Position numbers and translations under genes: made by a program. The notes under the pieces are model-generated. The model did no database searches, had not been told where the DNA came from, and saw only the letters and a list, made by a program, of their open reading frames with translations. Positions 58,440 through 64,000 of a stretch of 64,000 bases of DNA are shown in pieces (position 1 is the stretch's first letter; every line of letters starts with the position of its first letter). The DNA lies in the NCBI GenBank assembly GCA_009667805.1, contig CM019063.1, positions 352,990,942 through 353,054,941 of the forward strand, given 5' to 3'. Origin of the DNA: Leptobrachium leishanense (lineage: Eukaryota > Chordata > Amphibia > Anura > Megophryidae).

Positions 58440-59480
58440 GAAAACGTCTGAATCAAAAAATCATGGAGGAATGCAAGGTTGAGGGGTACAGGACCAGGGA
58501 GAGCACGGCAGAATGGGAAGACGAGGGCCTGGCAAATGAGGAGCACAAAACTGGAAGAGCGGAGGGAGCTTCAATGGTGGGGATGACAGGTGTTAACCCG
58601 GGCCTAGTGTTGTGGTAAGGCCAGTACCTCTGTTCTACGGCCTCTGTCCAGGAGCATTAATAGATCTGCTGGCATGGGGATCCCCAATGCCTCCAACAGT
58701 CGAGTGTAATCGGTCGGTGAGCGCAGGGATATGATGGCCCTATCATGGGGCAAAATGGAAACCTCCAGGGTAGTGGACTTCCTTGTGCGGAAGAAGCTCT
58801 GTAAGAGGCCATTCGGCTTTTCTCTTCAGAAGCGTAGAAGCCACATCGTTTAAGACATTCTGGGCCACCCCCTCAATCAAGGAGGTGCCATAACCGGCTG
58901 CAAGCAGCAGGGCATCCTTGGAGTAATAGCAGCACTTGAGCACCATGTCTCACAGGGGTTCGTTGGGACCCAAGCGAGGGCGCAGGGCTCTGGGACCTAT
59001 CTAGGTGCAACTACACCTCGAGTGGCACGAACCAGGACGCGGAAGAACTTGGAGGCGAAGACCATAAGGTCTTGGATTGTCTCCATCTCCGATACAATGG
59101 TTGGAGCGGTAGGACCTGCTGTCCAGGTATTCTACTTCCTCCTGAAGCAACATGTATTTGTCGCAGACCTCTCGTAATATATAGCCTGCGCCTCGGCGTG
59201 ATCAGTCTCCACTTAATGCTCGAGTTTGGCTGTGCCGGTCCCCAGTGCGCCAATGTCTGTCCGTAGCCTCTCCAGGCCTGCCCTGAGGTCAGTCTGAAGG
59301 TCATCCTGCATAGCGAGCATGAGCTTTCTTGTCAGAGTACAAGGCTCACCTTTCGCCGACGGAAGGCCTGACGACTTTGCCATCCTAACAGCTTCTGAAC
59401 GCGCCACCACCGACAGCAGGGGAAAATACTGGGCAATTTCAGCTTAACTCGCTTTGCGGCTCAACTTGCTCCTTGGCATG
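58440..59480 (-). pseudogene. LINE ORF1-like remnant
   Basis: On the minus strand a start near 59380 (MAKSSGLPSAKGEPCTL) leads into a predicted coiled coil (LQTDLRAGLERLRTDIGAL). Several frames with stops follow down to DRAIISLRSPTDYTRLLEAL near 58690. The layout (basic start, coiled coil) suggests an L1/Tx1-type ORF1. It is heavily decayed and I would not name a family. Confidence 0.45.
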
Positions 59481-59599
59481 GAAGCTAAATCCCACAGGCT
59501 ACAATGAAATACAGGGCTGATCAGTGGAGGCTAGTGTCAGCTGTGGAAGCGCCACCTGGGCAGAAGCTCAGATCAGGCAGCCATCTCAGAGCTCGGCCA

Positions 59600-60585
59600 A
59601 ACCACACCACCCGGCTCCTACCCTCCCTCCCTGCCCGATACTTACCTCCCTCGCTGGATCCCTCGCAGATCTGGCAGGGAGGAAGCCTGCCTCCGTGATT
59701 AAAATGGGCCTGCGAGCTCGAGGTCACCACGCTGTGACAGGTGACCCATTGAAATCAGGGGAGGGGGGGGCTCCTTCGGAGCCCTCTAGCTCCCCAACCA
59801 TAGAAGCTAGAGTGCTGCAAATTGCACTGCTGGAAAGGGGAGAGTCTCAGCACTAACAAATTTGCGCCAAATCGTGATTCAAACATGAAGGACTGACCTC
59901 CATGGATGTCAGCCAAGCCTCCAGGTCACCCCCACCAAATGACATCCCCACAATGTGTGGGGGGATGTCAGTGGGTCAGTTAACCCCCCCCCCCCCTAGC
60001 TGCCAAGGGGAGATAGGGGGATCCTTTGGATCTCCTGATCCATGACAGCTAGAGGGTCATGCTGGACATAATTGGCAAGGCCTGATCATGGCCTTTCCAA
60101 TGATAACATGACTAGGTTGGTTGTAAAACAAAGCTAAAAATCTTGTGTTTTTTTTTTGTCTGGGGGGGGTTAGTTAAATAGAACCTAGGCTGTCATCTAA
60201 AAAAGCAGAAAACAATGCTCGGCGCACATAGGTGAACTGGCTCAGCAATGAAGGGGTTAAGAAGCAAAAACATGTAAAAATTTAATATTTCTATTCTTGG
60301 GACAAAATTCTGAAACTATTTAGCCGCAGTCTTTTTTGGTTGTAGATTTTGGATTAAATTACAAGTAATTTTTTTTATATATTTTTTTTATAGTAAATTA
60401 TTCGATATGATAGAAATAATGGTATTTTTAGAAAGTCCATTTAATGGCAGGAAAAACAGTGTATAATATGTGGGTTGCATAAACAAGTAAAATGAAAATT
60501 TGACCTAAACACGAACAGCGCAGAAATGTAAAAACAGCGGTCACTAAAGGATGGATTTGTGTAAAACTGCCCGGTCAATAAGGGG
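59600..60585. mobile_element. Reversed, left-truncated TTAA MITE with nested copy
   Basis: The right end ACTGCCCGGTCAATAAGGGG and TTAA (60586-60589) are the inverse of the left end of 43556-44784. The nested element of that copy is also present inverted, ending at AGCAATGAAGGGG before TTAA at 60257-60260, with its other edge near 59858. Its left terminus is not preserved. Confidence 0.75.
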
Positions 60586-60949
60586 TTAACATAACCCCGA
60601 AAAGTCAGTGATATCTTGATGAAGTGGCCAGGGTTTTGGGCCACCCCTTCCAATCCACTGGTATGGAAATGTTTGTATGGAGTTCATTTAACAGTACCTA
60701 ATTCAACAGGGTACCTGAAATACACAAATGCAATGGGTTAACCTTGATAACCAGGGGGTGTGGCTAGCCGGCAACACGAGCAGCCGCATGTTCTGAGAGC
60801 TCTGTGTGCGGCGCTTGGTTTTTCCTATCCAGCGGCTAATAAAAGGGGCATCCCAACCTTAACTTACCTCCCTCGGGGTCCCAACACCCTCCTGAACTCC
60901 AAAGGCCCAGCTGGCAGCAACTCGAGGGGACCCGGACTAGCCGATCTGA

Positions 60950-63130
60950 AAAAGGCTGCAAAATCCAAGATGGTGGCTCCTGATTTCAGGCTCTTCTATC
61001 TCTGGCCTGGACTTGGAGGAACAGGATGCAGATCTCCTCTCTAACACGTCCCCAGCATCTGAGAGGGCAAGCATCTGAGGGCAATGCATGATATGCTCCA
61101 GGGACTCCACGCTACCCTCCAGGCTGACTTCAAAGAGGTGCTGCAGGAGCTCCGCCGTGATGTTCAGGATTTATTGTAATAAATTTTTGTTTCATATAGT
61201 TTCACAAGGTACATATAATAATGCAAGAAAAGGTGCTCCAGAACAGGTAACTATAGCATATTTGCCGAGTTAGATTTGAGCGACATTAAACAATATCCAC
61301 ATAATTCGCGTAAGTGTGGCTTTGAGTCCATTAGTGTGCACACCTGTAGTAGCATACAATATAGAGAAGTTAACAAAAATTGTGGGTTATACAAGTAGTA
61401 AACATACTTGGAATGTGAGAGTGGGGAAGGGTGTGGTATGGCGAGTTGAGTACATAAGAGTCGGTGACAACTGTGTAAGGTGTGTTACTCACACACGGGG
61501 GCGAGCCTCCGACCAATAGAACCAGCGGCGTAAGTTGGCTGCGCTCATGCCTGAGGCACTATGTATTAGCTCCTCAATATCTTGGGTGTTATGTACTTCT
61601 TGAAGCCATTCACGTATAGTGGGAACATTAGGGGTCTTCCAATGACGGGGCAACACAGCCTTAGCCGCGTTAAGTAAACGTATTTCGAGCGTGCGTTTAT
61701 AATCTGTGTTCCATAGGTGTGTGGAGCAGTAACATAGCTGCTGGTGTAAAGTCTGGGGGGGGGGGGTTCTGAGACCTTGCAAATGGTGCTGTGGACGGCC
61801 TGCCAGTATGGTTGGAGCAAGGGGCAAGACCACCACATGTGGAGTAAGTCCGCTTGTGGTGCTTTGCATTTCCAACAGGAGCCATTGTGTGTGGGGTCAA
61901 ACACCGCCAACGTTTTAGGCGGGCGATACCACCTAGATAGGAGCTTGTAGGCCGTTTCTTGAGATTTGGTGGCGATAAAGCAGGACGTGGTGAGTAGGGT
62001 GATTTTGGTCCCACTCCTCCTCCGTGAAGGACAGCTGGAGGTCTTCCTCCCATTTGGTGCGGTAGGAGGGAACGGGGTTCGTGAGGGATTGTAACAGTCC
62101 ATACATGACCGATATACCATGGGGCGGAGGATGCGGTCTCTGGGCCAGGGTTTCAAATAGGGTGAGAGGGCGGGTGAATTGAGGTAGAGGGGCTAGCGAG
62201 CGCATATAAGCCGCGAGTCGGTGGAAATGAAATTTGGTCAGGAAAGATTGTGGCCAGGGCAGTGGGATGTCCTCAGGGGACTTAAAGGCATTGCCGTCAA
62301 TAAAGTTGGATGCCCGTATACAATGTGGTGCTTGCGTTTGTTCAGTTGTAATTAGTCTCCGAGAATGCGGGCAGGTAATAGAACTGTAGGAGAGGTGACG
62401 GCCATGGGGCAATTTTTGGTAGAGTTTGTAGCGTCTTGATGTTCAGGATTTAGGGGAGCGCACCGACAACCTTGAGACCAAATCTGACGACATTTGCCTG
62501 GCTCATAATGATCTTGTGGACAGACACGACTCTGCAAATAGCTCATGTTGTGCTGGCTGCAAAAGTTGCTGACTTAGAAGACCGCTCACGCAGAAATAAT
62601 GTGCGGATCCGTGGTGTCCGAGGCGATGGTTTTAGCTGACCTTCCGGCATATCTCATGGAGGTTTTCCAACGATTACTCCCCTCAGCTTCCTCTTAGGAC
62701 TTACTCCTGGACCGCGCTCATCGGCTACCCAAAGCGAGACACCTTTCACCTGATGTTCCCCGAGATCTTATTGTACGGGTTCACTTTTATCATATTAAGG
62801 AGTTCTTAATGTCTGCTGCTAGGAAGGGCCCAACCTTGCCTGCTCCGTATGCTGCCCTGCTATTTGCGGATCTATCAGCAATGACCCTGGTGAAACGACG
62901 TGAATTTCTTCTCAAAGCTCCCGAGGAACCACGAAGTGGCTTACAGATGGGGTTTCCCGATCAAATTGCTGGTGTGGAGAGAGGGGAAACTACATGCTAT
63001 TTCCAACATCCCATCGGGCATGCAACTCCTTCAGGAATGGGGGTTTGTGCAGGAGTACACCCCGCCTCGCGTGGTAACAGCTTCTCCACTTAAGGTTTTG
63101 CCGGAGTGGCACAGTGTCAAGCCAAAATGA
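60950..63130 (+). pseudogene. L1/Tx1-type ORF1, split by a LINE insertion
   Basis: Before the insertion are a coiled-coil-like stretch (ATLQADFKEVLQELRRDVQD) at 61110-61173. After it (62453 on) the coil continues (NLETKSDDICLAHNDLVD). Next come remnants of the RRM-like domain and the C-terminal domain: RAHRLPKARHLSPDVPRDLI, VHFYHIKEFLMSAARKGP, LLFADLSAMTLVKRREFL, WGFPIKLLVWREGK and QLLQEWGFVQEY. Several frameshifts separate these pieces. Such proteins coat LINE RNA. Confidence 0.8.
61174..62437 (-). mobile_element. Nested 5'-truncated LINE, minus strand
   Basis: Flanked by a 15-bp duplication GATGTTCAGGATTTA (61159-61173, 62438-62452). Coding on the minus strand is the C-terminal part of a Tx1/L1-type ORF2 in shifting frames. 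It includes a CCHC-like motif (CWKCKAPQADLLHMWWSCP, about 61880-61820) followed by LQPYWQAVHSTI and a C-terminal tail. The 3' end lies at the left (61174), where the tail is A/T-rich. Confidence 0.85.
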
Positions 63131-63689
63131 ACGGCGGATTAGGTGACAGGACCTACATCGCGCTTTTCTGCCCTATGGGACCTTACAAACTCCCGCTTCT
63201 TCTTTGCTGATGGGATGACCCATCCCTTAATATGGAACCGAGCTCCCTCACCCCCTGTTGGTGGCTCGTACTTGATACGATCTTATTGATCTGGATATTT
63301 CCTCTCCCTAGAATACCAGGGATAACCCCTGTGGGTGTTTACTCTCCTGATTTTGTACCTCGCATTATCCACAACGGCGAGTTTCGCCCCTTCGCACTGC
63401 AGGCTCGCAGTGTTTTCTTGTTACTGTAATTTTTCTAAAATTTTATGGTTTGCCTGGTTCCGTATTCCCCTCATCTCTTTTTTTTTTTTTTTCTTGCACA
63501 AGGTCCCTTGAAGGATTTACGCTTCTTAAGAGTTGGGGATTATCTGCATTGTGGGGGTGGGAAGAGGAGGTGTTCACCAACTGGTGCTTTCCAATGTATA
63601 TTACCTTTACATTTGATGGGTTCTCCTGAACTGAAATTTTTCTCGCATGTTAGAGGTTTGTTCCTTTTTAAATGACCCTGCCTTTTCCG

Positions 63690-64000
63690 AGATTTGCATA
63701 AGTCTAAACCTGCGATAGTGTGCTTACAGGAGACGGATTTTCGATCTCACGATGCCCCCCCGTCTTCGGTCTCAGATGTACCCTGAAGCTTATCACTATG
63801 TCCCCTACAAAATCGAGAGGAGTCTCCATCCTTTTTCATAGAGATTGAGGTTGCATCTCAATACCAGGACCAGGAGGGGAGAATGTTGATATTGACTGTC
63901 TCTCTTAATGATGTTCTGGTGACTATTGTTAGTTTGTATTTCCCGAATGTTAACCATTTGCAGTTTCTGGAGGAAAGCCCATAAAAAACTTCAGTCTCTT
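63690..64000 (+). pseudogene. L1/Tx1-type ORF2 start: endonuclease fragment
   Basis: CLQETDFRSHDAPPS (about 63722) matches the LQET motif of the L1-type AP endonuclease. VTIVSLYFPNVNHLQFL (about 63920) matches the following strand. Frameshifts and stops are present and the window ends here. Confidence 0.7.

Larger units (their letters stand above)
60760..64000 (+). mobile_element. L1/Tx1-type LINE, 5' part, running off the window
   Basis: A + strand LINE with a 5' leader, a decayed ORF1 (about 60950-63130) and the start of ORF2 (about 63690 onward). It is interrupted by a second LINE at 61174-62437. The window ends inside ORF2. Confidence 0.82.

Overview
The window looks like a transposon-saturated amphibian (probably anuran) nuclear chromosome. 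It carries no bacterial features. Nearly all recognisable coding sequence belongs to mobile elements typical of frogs: Tc1, hAT, TTAA-target and Harbinger DNA elements, a Ty3/gypsy element with a PNMA-like gag, a Penelope-like element (PLE), L1/Tx1-type and CR1/L2-type LINEs, and a tRNA-derived SINE. The one cellular gene I recognise is the first exon of ornithine decarboxylase antizyme 1 (OAZ1) on the + strand, coding 48925-49037, behind a TATA/CCAAT/CRE promoter. Its later exons are not visible here.

Layout. 0.1-2.4 kb: a broken Tc1 split by a small TIR element. 3.0-12.8 kb: a complete but decayed Ty3/gypsy element with both LTRs, tRNA-Pro-like primer site and polypurine tract, split by an ORF1-only L1-type insertion with a 14-bp target duplication. 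13.3-14.4 kb: hammerhead-like motif and a LINE 3' end. 14.5-16.9 kb: a hAT element hosting a Harbinger MITE and a TTAA MITE. 18.1-20.2 kb: a TIR element hosting a TTAA MITE. 20.9-21.1 kb: a SINE sharing its tail with the 14-kb LINE. 21.4-32.6 kb: a deep nest in which a hAT MITE was invaded by a minus-strand LTR retrotransposon. A solo LTR of the same family then landed inside that element, and a 5.3-kb PLE landed in the solo LTR. 33.1-45.6 kb: ~190-bp satellite in two inverted arms, with several MITEs inside the right arm. 45.7-46.75 kb: a 25-bp minisatellite. 46.85-49.04 kb: a hAT element, then the OAZ1 promoter and exon 1. 49.0-52.0 kb: putative OAZ1 intron 1. 52-57 kb: a TTAA MITE, a hAT MITE, and a hAT element with a ~60-copy minisatellite. 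58-64 kb: L1-like remnants with a nested LINE.

Two observations stand out. First, the same minisatellite core (CATGGATATTGCCCCAGCTC-like) occurs in at least four TIR families whose ends and target duplications differ, usually next to a long GC-rich palindrome; it behaves like a shared cargo cassette. Second, the TTAA-flanked MITEs are strings of consecutive near-perfect hairpins. Equivalent hairpins in different copies show paired changes on both arms.

Many insertions are supported directly by target duplications read from the sequence: GTATATTT, ATAGAGAA, CCAAAATC, CTCGGCGC, CTGGC, a 14-mer, a 15-mer, a 13-16-mer, and several TTAA, TTA and TA. Family assignments are from motif recognition only; no database search was run.
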